Assembly: GCF_001809535.1 (NCBI RefSeq)
Contig: NZ_KV797917.1
Location: 1 to 36,712, forward strand
Source: Aerococcus sp. HMSC062A02
Lineage (GTDB): Bacteria > Bacillota > Bacilli > Lactobacillales > Aerococcaceae
Length of the DNA stretch: 36,712 nt
Direction: 5' to 3'
A program made the position numbers and the translations under genes. The notes under the pieces were generated by a model. It was given only the letters and a program-made list of their open reading frames with translations, made no database searches and was not told the DNA's origin. Shown here piece by piece: positions 7,381 through 15,356 of this stretch (positions are counted from its first letter, which is position 1; every line of letters starts with the position of its first letter).

Positions 7381-10086
7381 TTATTTGTGATCTTCTGATT
7401 TGGCTGCATAGCCGGATTGACGTAGGAAGAATTTGATAATCTCTACGTAAGGGATGATAGACAGGGCAGCAACAATGATAACTGTCCACATTTGACCGGC
7501 ATTTGGATCATTAACCAAGTGGATGGTACCGAAGGCATCGTTTAAGCCTGGAACAAAGACGGTAATGATCAGCATGGCAGCAGAAACTAGGATGGCCAAG
7601 TTGAAGGCCTTGTTGTTAAATGGATTACTTGAGAAGAGTGACCGGTATACGGACTTACAGTTGAAGGCGTGGGCCAATTGGATAAAGGCCAGGGTTAAGA
7701 AGGCCATGGCTTCCGCGTCAACGTGTTCGACCTGCATCCGGTTAATGGCATACCAGTAAACGAAGAGGGTAATCCCACCTTCATAAATCCCTTGGTAGAT
7801 AATGCCTTCCAAGACCCCACCAGATAAGAGGTTGGTCCGGCGACCGCGTGGGGTGTGTTCCATCACGTCAGGTTCCGCTTCTTCTAGACCTAGGGCGATG
7901 GCTGGGAAGGTATCGGTAACCAGGTTAATCCAGAGAATATGGATAGGTTCTAAGATCGTCCAGTTGGCAAAGGTGGCAATGAAGAGGGTCATGACTTCAC
8001 CTAGGTTAGCTGATAAGAGGTATTGAACCGCTTTTTGGATATTAGCGAAGACTTTACGTCCTTCTTCGACCGCATGGACAATGGTGGCGAAGTTGTCGTC
8101 AGCCAGCACCATGTCGGAAGCACCCTTGGAAACTTCTGTACCAGTGATCCCCATACCAATCCCGATGTCGGCTTGTTTGAGGGATGGTGCATCGTTGACC
8201 CCGTCACCGGTCATAGCAACAACCTTGTTGTGGGTCTTGGATTGCCAAGCACGAACAATTCTTACCTTATGTTCAGGGGCAACCCGAGCATAAACAGAGT
8301 ATTGTTCGACTTCTTGTTCTAATTGCTGATCGTCGATGGTATCGAGGTAAGCCCCAGTGGTTACCGCAGATTCATCATGTTCTTCGGTAATGATACCTAA
8401 ACGTTCTGCAATGGCAGCAGCTGTTGTTTGGTGGTCACCCGTGATCATAACAGTCCGGATACCAGCTGCCTTAGCGGTAGCGATCGCGTCCTTAGCTTCT
8501 GGACGTTCAGGGTCGATTTCACCGACCATACCAGCATATACCAAATGACGTTCATGTTCTTCACTGGTATACTCGTCAGCTTCTTCATCGATATACTTGA
8601 AAGCCATAGCGAGGACACGCAGGGCTTCAACAGCCATATCGTGGTTAGCTGTTAAGAGTTTGTCACGGTAGGCTTCGGTCATTTCATGGATCTGACCATT
8701 TTCATAGTAATAGTCACAGTTGTCAATAATAACGTCAGGCGCACCCTTCGTCATCACAACGAATTGACCTTGAGCCTTGTCTGAGCTTGGATGAACAGTG
8801 GTTGACATCTTACGTTCAGAATCGAAAGGAATTTCACCAATCCGAGGTTGGGCTTGGAGAGCTTCATCGAGTTTGAAACCCTTGTCGATCCCGAATTGAA
8901 CCATGGCGGTCTCGGTTGGGTCCCCAGCCAGGCTCTTGTCGGATGAAACCGTGGTGTCATTCGCCATATTCATGATCTTGAAGACAGGTTCTTCGAAGTC
9001 AATGTCTTCACTAGCATCATGGATTTGGCCATTGTAGTAGACCTTTTCGATGGTCATCTTATTTTGGGTCAGGGTACCTGTCTTATCGGAACAAATCACT
9101 TCAGTTCCACCCAGGGTTTCAACAGCTGGCAACTTACGCACAAGGGCATTGCGGTCGGCCATCTTTTGTGTCCCCAGGGCGAGGATAATGGTTGAGATGG
9201 CTGGCAGCCCTTCAGGAAGGGCAGCAACGGCGATTGAAATCGCGGTTAAGAGCATATCGACCCAGTAGCGGCCTTGAACTAAACCAACCACAAAGATAAT
9301 AACAGCGATAACAATGATTGCCACGGTAAGGAATTTAGACAACTTATCTTGGTCTTCCTGGAGTGGCGTCTTCTTAGTTTCGGCATTATCCAGCATGGTC
9401 GCGATATGGCCGACTTCTGTATTCATTCCAGTCCCAGTAACGATCCCGGCACCGCGTCCATAAGTGACGTTAGTGGAGGAGAAGGCCATATTTTTACGGT
9501 CCCCGATAGCTGCTGTGTCGTCCGCCAATTCTAAGTTCTTGGTAACAGGTACAGATTCCCCGGTAAGGGCCGCTTCTTCAATCTGCAAAGAATTGCTTTC
9601 GATCAAGCGCATATCGGCTGGCACAACATTCCCAGCTTCTAGTAAAACAACGTCGCCAGGCACAATTTCGCGTGAATCAATGGCACGAATCTCACCGTCA
9701 CGGCGGACATTGGCTTGGGGCGAAGACATTTCTTTCAATGAATTAATGGCGTCTTCAGCCTTGTTCTCTTGGATAACCCCAAGAATGGCATTAATAATAA
9801 CAACGGCAAGAATAATGATCGCGTCGACCATCCCCTCATAGCCTTCCAGGACAACGGAAAGCACAGCTGCAATAAGCAGGATAATGATCATGAGGTCCTT
9901 GAACTGATCAATAAACTTTTGGAAAGTAGACTTACTTTCACCTTCTTGGATCTCGTTGGGGCCGTATTGGTCCAGGCGTTCTTTGGCTTGGGCATTGGTC
10001 AAGCCTGTCGTTGACGTTTGGAATTCATCTTCAACGGCAGGAACATCCATGGTGAAATACTTCTTCCCTGACTCTTGTTGGTCCAA
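7381..10086 (-). CDS. P2-type cation-transporting ATPase (probable Mn2+/Ca2+ exporter)
   Basis: A 901-aa P-type ATPase of the SERCA/PMCA-like group that pumps divalent cations out across the membrane using ATP. Seen: the N-terminal cation_ATPase_N region, the actuator motif TGES (175-178), the membrane motif PEGLP (291-295), the phosphorylation site DKTGT with Asp334, the hinge TGDGVNDAP and a six-segment C-terminal membrane domain. By homology it would be annotated calcium-transporting. However, its leader holds a yybP-ykoY manganese riboswitch, as for the lactococcal YoaB pump, which points to manganese export. The start is a TTG at 10086 with AAGGAG nine bases upstream. No in-frame ATG or GTG fits that site, and the next Met is residue 13. 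Confidence 0.93.
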   Translation of the reverse strand: MDQQESGKKYFTMDVPAVEDEFQTSTTGLTNAQAKERLDQYGPNEIQEGESKSTFQKFIDQFKDLMIIILLIAAVLSVVLEGYEGMVDAIIILAVVIINAILGVIQENKAEDAINSLKEMSSPQANVRRDGEIRAIDSREIVPGDVVLLEAGNVVPADMRLIESNSLQIEEAALTGESVPVTKNLELADDTAAIGDRKNMAFSSTNVTYGRGAGIVTGTGMNTEVGHIATMLDNAETKKTPLQEDQDKLSKFLTVAIIVIAVIIFVVGLVQGRYWVDMLLTAISIAVAALPEGLPAISTIILALGTQKMADRNALVRKLPAVETLGGTEVICSDKTGTLTQNKMTIEKVYYNGQIHDASEDIDFEEPVFKIMNMANDTTVSSDKSLAGDPTETAMVQFGIDKGFKLDEALQAQPRIGEIPFDSERKMSTTVHPSSDKAQGQFVVMTKGAPDVIIDNCDYYYENGQIHEMTEAYRDKLLTANHDMAVEALRVLAMAFKYIDEEADEYTSEEHERHLVYAGMVGEIDPERPEAKDAIATAKAAGIRTVMITGDHQTTAAAIAERLGIITEEHDESAVTTGAYLDTIDDQQLEQEVEQYSVYARVAPEHKVRIVRAWQSKTHNKVVAMTGDGVNDAPSLKQADIGIGMGITGTEVSKGASDMVLADDNFATIVHAVEEGRKVFANIQKAVQYLLSANLGEVMTLFIATFANWTILEPIHILWINLVTDTFPAIALGLEEAEPDVMEHTPRGRRTNLLSGGVLEGIIYQGIYEGGITLFVYWYAINRMQVEHVDAEAMAFLTLAFIQLAHAFNCKSVYRSLFSSNPFNNKAFNLAILVSAAMLIITVFVPGLNDAFGTIHLVNDPNAGQMWTVIIVAALSIIPYVEIIKFFLRQSGYAAKSEDHK

Positions 10087-10137
10087 TTATAAACACTCCT
10101 TCTTCGCTCAACTGAGCAGTTTATTATATAATAGTGT

Positions 10138-10181
10138 AAAAAAAGACTCATACTACTGTCGTCCCCCAGTAGCATAAGTCT
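10138..10181 (-). terminator. Riboswitch-linked intrinsic terminator
   Basis: Read on the minus strand, a 15-bp stem (AGACTTATGCTACTG paired with CAGTAGTATGAGTCT, two mismatches) is followed by seven T. Its 5' arm contains CTTATG, the same bases that close the P1 helix of the upstream aptamer. Aptamer and terminator are therefore mutually exclusive, so ligand binding should let transcription continue into the ATPase gene. Confidence 0.85.
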
Positions 10182-10264
10182 CACCAAATTAAGGTAATAC
10201 CAGCAATACAATTGACTGCGCCTGTTGATATTACCGCAGACATGCTGCAGGTTACTCCCTTATG
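10173..10264 (-). promoter_or_regulatory. yybP-ykoY (manganese) riboswitch aptamer
   Basis: Read on the minus strand, the leader starts with CATAAGGGAGTAACC and ends with GGTGAGACTTATG. These match the two conserved segments of the yybP-ykoY class (the GGGGAGUAG-type 5' element and the GAGACCUAUG-type 3' element). CATAAG (10259-10264) pairs with CTTATG (10173-10178) as P1, and internal hairpins lie between. The class binds Mn2+ and turns on exporters. The switch sits between a good promoter (10289-10317) and the ATPase gene, with the terminator overlapping its 3' strand. No covariance search was run. Confidence 0.85.
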
Positions 10265-10288
10265 ATTTGTACACTAATATGTATAGTT

Positions 10289-10317
10289 AGTATAGAGGAT
10301 AAAAGACGAAAATGCAA
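10289..10317 (-). promoter_or_regulatory. Promoter of the riboswitch-ATPase transcript
   Basis: On the minus strand: TTGCAT (10312-10317), 17 bases, TATACT (10289-10294). Transcription would start near 10282, about 18 bases before the aptamer P1 helix and about 195 bases before the ATPase start codon. Confidence 0.75.
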
Positions 10318-10370
10318 TTTATAACTCGAATTCTTGTTAATTATTTTAAGGTGTGCAAGCGAGAGAAGAA

Positions 10371-10426
10371 TGCTATAATGGAGCAGCATAGAGAAGGTTG
10401 AATTAGACGGGGCGTAAGCCCTGTCT
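10371..10426 (+). promoter_or_regulatory. Extended -10 promoter and leader hairpin of the 64-aa gene
   Basis: TGCTATAAT (10371-10379) is an extended -10 element. The leader then holds a 9-bp stem AGACGGGGC (10405-10413) with GCCCTGTCT (10418-10426), one G-U pair and a GUAA loop of the GNRA type, followed by TTATTT and then AGGAAGG before the ATG at 10448. The hairpin could be a weak attenuator or a 5' stabiliser. Confidence 0.5.
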
Positions 10427-10447
10427 TTATTTAGGAAGGTAAGCAGT

Positions 10448-10642
10448 ATGATAATTAATACTAAAGAAATTGAATATCTTTTATTCGATAGTGATTTTTC
10501 AATTTATGAGATTTGTGTAGAGTGCGAAATACCATCACGTTCTTCTCTTAATAATGCACGAAATAGAAAGAGAATTGATAATCTAACGCTAGCTAAGTTG
10601 ACAAAGCTTCAAAATTTTTATAATAAGAATGTAACTCGATAA
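10448..10642 (+). CDS. Small HTH-like protein (64 aa), function unknown
   Basis: A 64-aa basic protein. Its layout (EIEYLLFDSDFSIYEICVECEIP, then SRSSLNNARNRKRIDNLTLAKLTKLQ) resembles the short helix-turn-helix proteins common in Lactobacillales, where a degenerate HTH is followed by an arm of the form xIxNLTLxTAxKL. It is clearly more AT-rich than its neighbours, which hints at recent transfer or relaxed codon use. The start is supported by AGGAAGG at a good distance, with an extended -10 promoter and a GNRA-loop hairpin in the leader. It lies between the divergent riboswitch promoter and tex. The partner or target is unknown. The 156 bp that follow hold a TCTATC/GATAGA inverted repeat and the tex promoter. 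Confidence 0.6.
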   Translation: MIINTKEIEYLLFDSDFSIYEICVECEIPSRSSLNNARNRKRIDNLTLAKLTKLQNFYNKNVTR

Positions 10643-10742
10643 AATATCTATCAATTTTACTATATCTAGAATCAGTAGGATAGAGAATAAAAGCATTGCA
10701 TTAATAGCGTGCAAGTAAAATTAGATTTACTTATATTTCGCG

Positions 10743-10751
10743 TGTTATAAT
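10743..10751 (+). promoter_or_regulatory. Extended -10 promoter of tex
   Basis: TGTTATAAT: TG, one base, then TATAAT at 10746-10751, in an AT-rich region 48 bases before the tex ATG. No convincing -35 hexamer is present, which is usual for extended -10 promoters. Confidence 0.55.
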
Positions 10752-10798
10752 AAAAAATTATAAGGGAATTTTTAAAGGAAGTTAGGTGTCAAATATTC

Positions 10799-12946
10799 AT
10801 GAATGAAGATTATTTGAAGTTAGTGCATCAAGAGATGCCGACTTATTCGAAGAAACAAATCCAAAGTGTCCTCAGCTTGTTGGAGGAGGGCAATACGGTT
10901 CCTTTTATCGCCCGCTACCGGAAGGAACAGACGGGATCCCTCGATGAAGTGGAAATTCGTAAGATCCAAAAAACTTATGATTATATTGAAAATCTGGAGA
11001 AACGCCGGGAAACGATTCTCGACACCATTGAAGCTGCAGGTAAGCTGGAACCCAAGCTAAAAAAAGAAATCCTAAAGGCAGATAAGCTCCAAGAATTAGA
11101 AGACCTCTATGAACCCTACAAACCCAAGCGCCGGACCAAGGCAACGATTGCCAAAGACCAGGGCTTGGAAGGCTTGGCTGAATGGCTCTATGCCAGTCCT
11201 AAAACGGGAGATCCTAAAGAGGAAGCGGCCAAGTATGTCACTGAAGAAGTCCCTAGTCTAGAAGAAGCCTTAGCTGGAGCCCATGAAATCCTCTGTGAAT
11301 GGATCAGCGAAACGGCTCGCTACCGGCAATGGCTGCGCCGCTATGTCAAAGAAGAGGGGCGCCTAGTGAGTGAGAAGGCCAAGGGAGCGGAAGATAATAA
11401 GCAGGTCTACAAGGTCTACTATGACTTCTCCCAAGCTCTCGGTAAGCTCAAACCCTACCAAGTTCTGGCCTTGAACCGCGGCGAGAAAGAAAAAATCCTG
11501 CGCTTGAACTTTGAGTTTGATGAATTTCCAGTCTTAGAGTACTTAGTTAACCAGGTGATCGATGGGCACCCTGTCAGCTTGAAGGAGCTCCAGGCAGCGA
11601 TCCAGGACGCCATGCAGCGCTTCCTCCTGCCGGCAGTGGAAAGGGAAATCCGCTCCGAATTGACCGAGGAGGCTGAAGCCCACGCCATTGAAACCTTCTC
11701 TGATAACCTCTACCACTTGCTCATGCAGGCTCCGCTCAAGGGCCGGGTTGTTTTAGGCCTCGATCCCGCCTTCCGGACCGGCTGTAAGTTAGCAGTCGTG
11801 GATGAAACGGGGAAATTCCTCGATAAGGCAATTATCTATCCAACCCACCCAGTCAATAAAGTCGAAGAAGCTGCTAAAATTTTCGGCCAACTGGTTGAAA
11901 AATATGGGGTAGAAATGGTGGCCATTGGGAATGGGACTGCGAGTCGAGAATCGGAGCAATTCGTGGCCGACCAAATCCAAAATCGTTTCCCAAATCTCAA
12001 ATATATGATTGTTAATGAGAGCGGGGCTTCGGTCTATTCCGCCAGTAAAGTGGCCCGGGCGGAGTTCCCAGACTTTAATGTCGAAGAACGGTCTGCCGTC
12101 AGCATTGCTCGCCGCCTCCAAGACCCGCTGGCAGAATTGGTGAAGATTGACCCGAAATCCATTGGGGTCGGCCAATACCAACACGACGTCTCCCAAAAAG
12201 AACTCTCCGACTCTCTTGACTTTACCGTCGAAACCGTGGTGAACCGGGTAGGGGTGAACTTGAATACGGCGAGTCCTTCCTTGCTGGTCCATGTGTCAGG
12301 CGTCAACAAGTCGGTGGCCAAGAATATTGTGGCCTATCGCAATGACAATGGGCTCTTTAAGAACCGTAAAGAACTCAAGGATGTTTCCCGCTTAGGTCCT
12401 AAAGCCTTCGAACAATGTGCCGGCTTCTTGCGTATCCTCAACGGGGAAGAAGTCCTCGATGCGACGGCTATCCACCCGGAAAGTTACAAACTCACTAATA
12501 AAATTCTAGCTGACCAGGGCATTGACCTGGCCGACATCCATGAAGATGCTGTCCGCCAGCAGATTAAACACTGGAATATTTCACGTCTTGCGGCTGATTA
12601 CCAGATAGGGGAAGAGAGCCTCACGGACATCCAAGATTCCCTCCTGGCACCTGGTCGCGACCCGCGGGATGACTTGGATGCGCCAATCTTGCGCTCAGAT
12701 GTCTTGAAACTGAGTGACCTCAAAGAAGGCATGGCCTTACAAGGAACCGTCCGCAATGTGGTCGATTTTGGGGCCTTTGTCGACGTTGGGGTCAAGCAGG
12801 ACGGCCTGGTCCATATCTCCAAGCTCAGCAAGAAATTTGTGAAACACCCAAGTGATGTCGTGGCTGTGGGTGAAATTGTCAATGTTTGGGTGGAATCGGT
12901 GGATACCCAAACAGGCCGGATTGGACTGACGATGATTGAAAACTAA
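10799..12946 (+). CDS. tex: Tex-family RNA-binding transcription accessory protein
   Basis: A 715-aa cytoplasmic nucleic-acid-binding protein of the Tex/Spt6-like family, linked to transcription and translation accuracy. Domains in order: N-terminal helical Tex domain (about 1-200), a YqgF/RNase H-like fold beginning at GLDPAFRTG (Asp322), tandem helix-hairpin-helix elements (about 488-550) and a C-terminal S1 RNA-binding domain (about 645-712) with GTVRNVVDFGAFVDVG. The length is normal and all domains are intact. The ATG is weakly served by AGGTG ten bases upstream, with a stronger AAAGGAAG further away. The last 11 bases overlap the TTG start proposed for the SprT-family gene, suggesting translational coupling. 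Confidence 0.95.
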   Translation: MNEDYLKLVHQEMPTYSKKQIQSVLSLLEEGNTVPFIARYRKEQTGSLDEVEIRKIQKTYDYIENLEKRRETILDTIEAAGKLEPKLKKEILKADKLQELEDLYEPYKPKRRTKATIAKDQGLEGLAEWLYASPKTGDPKEEAAKYVTEEVPSLEEALAGAHEILCEWISETARYRQWLRRYVKEEGRLVSEKAKGAEDNKQVYKVYYDFSQALGKLKPYQVLALNRGEKEKILRLNFEFDEFPVLEYLVNQVIDGHPVSLKELQAAIQDAMQRFLLPAVEREIRSELTEEAEAHAIETFSDNLYHLLMQAPLKGRVVLGLDPAFRTGCKLAVVDETGKFLDKAIIYPTHPVNKVEEAAKIFGQLVEKYGVEMVAIGNGTASRESEQFVADQIQNRFPNLKYMIVNESGASVYSASKVARAEFPDFNVEERSAVSIARRLQDPLAELVKIDPKSIGVGQYQHDVSQKELSDSLDFTVETVVNRVGVNLNTASPSLLVHVSGVNKSVAKNIVAYRNDNGLFKNRKELKDVSRLGPKAFEQCAGFLRILNGEEVLDATAIHPESYKLTNKILADQGIDLADIHEDAVRQQIKHWNISRLAADYQIGEESLTDIQDSLLAPGRDPRDDLDAPILRSDVLKLSDLKEGMALQGTVRNVVDFGAFVDVGVKQDGLVHISKLSKKFVKHPSDVVAVGEIVNVWVESVDTQTGRIGLTMIEN

Positions 12947-13425
12947 AAAGACTTATTCAGATGCTGCCTTACAGGCTCTAGTGGAGAAGGTGTCTCTTGA
13001 AGACTTCGGACGCCCTTTTTGCCACCAGGCGGTATGGAACCGGCGCTTGCGGACAACCGGCGGGCGCTTCCATTCCCCGTCCTGTAAGTTAGATTTTAAT
13101 CCTAGAATTCTTGACCGTTATGACCAAGACCTGCTCGTTAAAGTGATCCGCCATGAGCTTTGCCACTACCACCTTTACCGACAAGGAAGTGGTTACCGGC
13201 ATGGCAACTCGCAATTCAAGGAGCTTTTAGAAGCAGTTGGGGGGGATTGACTATGTGCCCGACTTGCTTGATCCCTCCGAGCGAAAGCTCTATTACTACC
13301 GCTGTCAATGCTGCCATGAACTTTATGAGCGCGAGCGCCGCATCAACCCTCGCGCCATGTGTGGCGACTGCTTAGGGGTCTTAGTACAAGTCGAGGGGCC
13401 TGAAGATGGCCTTGGTGACAGTTAA
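12936..13425 (+). pseudogene. SprT-family metallopeptidase gene interrupted by a frameshift
   Basis: Two overlapping frames together encode one SprT-family protein of about 162 aa. The first frame (12936-13250) gives the N-terminal part with FGRPF, LRTTGGR and the zinc motif HELCH (His73, Glu74, His77). The second (from about 13237 to 13425) gives the C-terminal zinc ribbon, CQCC then CGDC. They meet at a run of seven G at 13239-13245. With six G the frame would be continuous. As given, translation stops six codons after the tract starts and the zinc ribbon is lost. The start appears to be a TTG overlapping the tex stop. The cause could be a true mutation, a slippery switch or a sequencing error. 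Confidence 0.75.
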
Positions 13426-13473
13426 GGGCTAGCCTTTTCTCACACCCTTACATTAAAATGAAAGGAGTCTGCC

Positions 13474-14274
13474 GTGATTAAAAGATGTCAAAATTGTGAC
13501 TGCCAGCTTGCAGAGGATGACCTAGTTTGTCCTAAGTGTGGACAGGTTATCCAGACTGAGCAAGATTTCTACCTGCAAGAAGCGGACAGTAAGACTGAAG
13601 AAGAAACAGATAAGAAGGCCAAAAAAATGAGCCGGAAAAGACGGGCTGACCAGGAGAAGTGGACCGCCTATGCCAAAGACTTCTCCCGTTGCTTCTTGGC
13701 CTTTTTGAAGAATCCGATTAAGAATATCCAAAATCCTAGTTATATCAATTCCTACTATGGGGTGGCTATGCTGGTGATCCTCACCCTGACCAATACGGTG
13801 ACCCTAACAGCCATGGCGAATTTTGCTTTCTCTAATTATGCCTGGCTATCCAGCATCTCGATCTTACCCAACATTGATTATTACTTTAATCCTTGGTTGT
13901 TCTTTATCCAGGCCTTGGTGTACTTCTTTGTGATGTTCTGGTTAATCGCCGCGATTAGTCAGGCCACCATGCGCTTGATTTTTAAGCTGGACCAGAGCAA
14001 CTTGGAATGGTTGACGCGCTTTATGGGCATGAATAGTCTGACCGTGGTCCTTGCCATTTTGGCCATGCTCTGTAGTTTAATCGCGCCCTTGCTCTTCTCC
14101 ATCCTGGTTCTCTTCTTAATGCTCTTGGAGTTCATCGTCTTCCTGATTTCGATCCCGCTCCTCTATTACCTCTATGAGTCGCGGGTATCCTGGATCAACC
14201 GCTACTATGCAGCATTAATCGCTATTGCTTGCTTTGTCTTGCTTAATATTTTCTTAGTGAACATTATTTTCTAA
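13474..14274 (+). CDS. Zinc-ribbon membrane protein, function unknown
   Basis: A 266-aa protein with an N-terminal zinc ribbon (CQNC at about residues 5-8, CPKC at about 19-22), a charged linker rich in Glu and Lys (about 35-65), then four to five strongly hydrophobic segments between about 90 and 266. This resembles the streptococcal zinc-ribbon membrane proteins of the DUF6574 type. The family name is from memory and the function is not known. The start is GTG with AAAGGAG six bases before it. It follows the broken sprT gene by 48 bp, which hold GGGTGTGAGA on the minus strand, the same word that opens the modules of the structured repeat. No terminator separates it from the downstream tRNA, which has its own promoter. 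Confidence 0.75.
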   Translation: MIKRCQNCDCQLAEDDLVCPKCGQVIQTEQDFYLQEADSKTEEETDKKAKKMSRKRRADQEKWTAYAKDFSRCFLAFLKNPIKNIQNPSYINSYYGVAMLVILTLTNTVTLTAMANFAFSNYAWLSSISILPNIDYYFNPWLFFIQALVYFFVMFWLIAAISQATMRLIFKLDQSNLEWLTRFMGMNSLTVVLAILAMLCSLIAPLLFSILVLFLMLLEFIVFLISIPLLYYLYESRVSWINRYYAALIAIACFVLLNIFLVNIIF

Positions 14275-14292
14275 AAAAATTAGGAAAAACGG

Positions 14293-14321
14293 TTGACAGC
14301 TTAACCGATATGCGGTAAGAT
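14293..14321 (+). promoter_or_regulatory. Consensus promoter of tRNA-Leu
   Basis: TTGACA (14293-14298), 17 bases, TAAGAT (14316-14321), 19 bases before the mature tRNA 5' end. It is the closest match to the sigma-A consensus in the window. Confidence 0.9.
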
Positions 14322-14340
14322 ATATCTTGTGTTAAGCAAC

Positions 14341-14425
14341 GCGGGTATGGCGGAATAGGCAGACGCGCTACCTTGAGGGGGTAGTGGGAGTAACTCCCGT
14401 GCAGGTTCAAGTCCTGTTACCCGCA
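14341..14425 (+). tRNA. tRNA-Leu (anticodon GAG)
   Basis: An 85-nt class II tRNA. The acceptor stem GCGGGTA pairs with TACCCGC and the discriminator base is A. The anticodon stem CTACC/GGTAG (14368-14372/14380-14384) encloses loop TTGAGGG with anticodon GAG at 14375-14377, reading CUC and CUU. A long variable arm of GGGAG/CTCCC type and the TTCAAGT T-loop are present. The 3' CCA is not encoded. A consensus promoter precedes it and a strong terminator follows, so it is a single-gene unit. Confidence 0.97.
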
Positions 14426-14460
14426 TTCATAAAAAGCTCAAGAAGCTTACTGAATGTGAG

Positions 14461-14505
14461 AAAAGGCTAGAAAGTATTGTAGAAGTAATGCTTTCTAGCC
14501 TTTTT
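14461..14505 (+). terminator. Terminator of the tRNA-Leu transcript
   Basis: Perfect 14-bp stem AAAAGGCTAGAAAG (14461-14474) with its complement (14491-14504), followed by a T-rich tract. Confidence 0.9.
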
Positions 14506-14685
14506 CTATTTTTAAAAAAATTTGAGCTTTCAGGAGAAGTGCAAAGAATTAAAAATATTTTTGCATGCATTTTGCACCCGAAATCGTTTGCGCTTGCCCG
14601 AAATGCTTGCCACAAAGGAGGGCCTTTTTAACAATCAAGCAGGCAAATATCCTCACTTCATGATAGAATGAACTTATGACCTGTC

Positions 14686-14814
14686 ATGAAAGGAGGGGCT
14701 GGCTGTCTGGGCCTGATGATGTTAACAAGGAATCTGATCTTAGCCAGTTTGTGGCTGCTATTGTTTACTTTGAGAAAAGTTTTGAGTCGGTTTTTAGGGA
14801 AGAAAGCTTGCTAG
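14686..14814 (+). CDS. Possible tiny membrane peptide (42 aa or 32 aa)
   Basis: A short frame encoding MMLTRNLILASLWLLLFTL followed by a basic tail ending RFLGKKAC. It is one hydrophobic helix plus positive charges, the general form of small membrane peptides and of type I toxins. The longer start (14686) lacks a ribosome site, and AAAGGAGG (14689-14696) lies inside that version. For the inner ATGs at 14716 and 14719 the same site is 19-22 bases away, which is too far. A -10-like TAGAAT is at 14664-14669. The gene is not certain. It matters because the surrounding 460-bp gap (14506-14968) holds nothing else coding and is followed by a structured 3' region. Confidence 0.3.
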   Translation: MKGGAGCLGLMMLTRNLILASLWLLLFTLRKVLSRFLGKKAC

Positions 14815-14904
14815 GATAAGTTTTTCATTCTGAAAAAGAGAAAGCTATCAGTGTGCTGGGCTATGTGCTTTAAAGAATTTCTTTGATAAACTTATCATTT
14901 TTTT
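14815..14904 (+). terminator. Large nested hairpin ending in a T run
   Basis: GATAAGTTT (14815-14823) pairs perfectly with AAACTTATC (14888-14896). Inside, AAAGC pairs with GCTTT, and a T run follows from 14898. It could end the transcript of the tiny frame before it or be the 3' part of a small RNA. It lies 65 bp before the glyoxalase gene. Confidence 0.4.
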
Positions 14905-14968
14905 ATCATATTTCTTTAAAAAAGGATGAAAGTTAGGTAGAATAGACATAAGGAAAGGTGATGATTGA

Positions 14969-15355
14969 ATGCCAGTAGTGGATCATACATGTGTACGCGT
15001 TAAAAATTTAGAAGCGTCCATTACGTTTTACCAAGATGCCTTTGGTTTTGAAGAGGTGGAGCGTCGGGATTTCCCAGATAATGAATTTACGCTTTGCTAT
15101 CTTTCTTTACCAGGCCAAGACTATAAATTAGAGTTAACTTATAACTATGACCATGAAGCCTATGATTTAGGGAATGGTTATGGGCATATTGCGATTGTAA
15201 CCGCAGATGCCGAAGGACTCCACCAAGCTCATAAGGAAGCGGGTTATCCTGTAACAGACTATGTCGGCTTACCTGGGACAGAGCCATTCTACTACTTTGT
15301 GACTGACCCAGATGGCTACAAGATTGAAGTTATTGACGAAGAGGCTTGGAAATAA
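14969..15355 (+). CDS. gloA: Glyoxalase I / VOC-superfamily protein
   Basis: A 128-aa single-domain VOC protein, close to lactoylglutathione lyase (glyoxalase I), which detoxifies methylglyoxal. Two beta-alpha-beta-beta-beta units are visible. The metal ligand set of the family is present: His6 (DHTCVRV), Glu55 (KLELTYN), His73 (GYGHIAI) and Glu120 (YKIEVID). The DPDGYKIE ending is typical. The ATG follows AAAGGTGAT. It is probably transcribed alone, and a new promoter starts two bases after its stop. Lactic acid bacteria often lack glutathione synthesis, so the true thiol cofactor is unknown. Confidence 0.85.
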   Translation: MPVVDHTCVRVKNLEASITFYQDAFGFEEVERRDFPDNEFTLCYLSLPGQDYKLELTYNYDHEAYDLGNGYGHIAIVTADAEGLHQAHKEAGYPVTDYVGLPGTEPFYYFVTDPDGYKIEVIDEEAWK

Positions 15356-15356
15356 C

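Noticed and set aside
7523-9841. Many plus-strand frames opposite the P-type ATPase
   Set aside because: They mirror a 901-codon gene with all catalytic motifs, and none has a ribosome site or a recognisable family.
14427-14615. Minus-strand 62-aa frame beside tRNA-Leu
   Set aside because: It runs through the tRNA terminator stem and has no supporting start signal.
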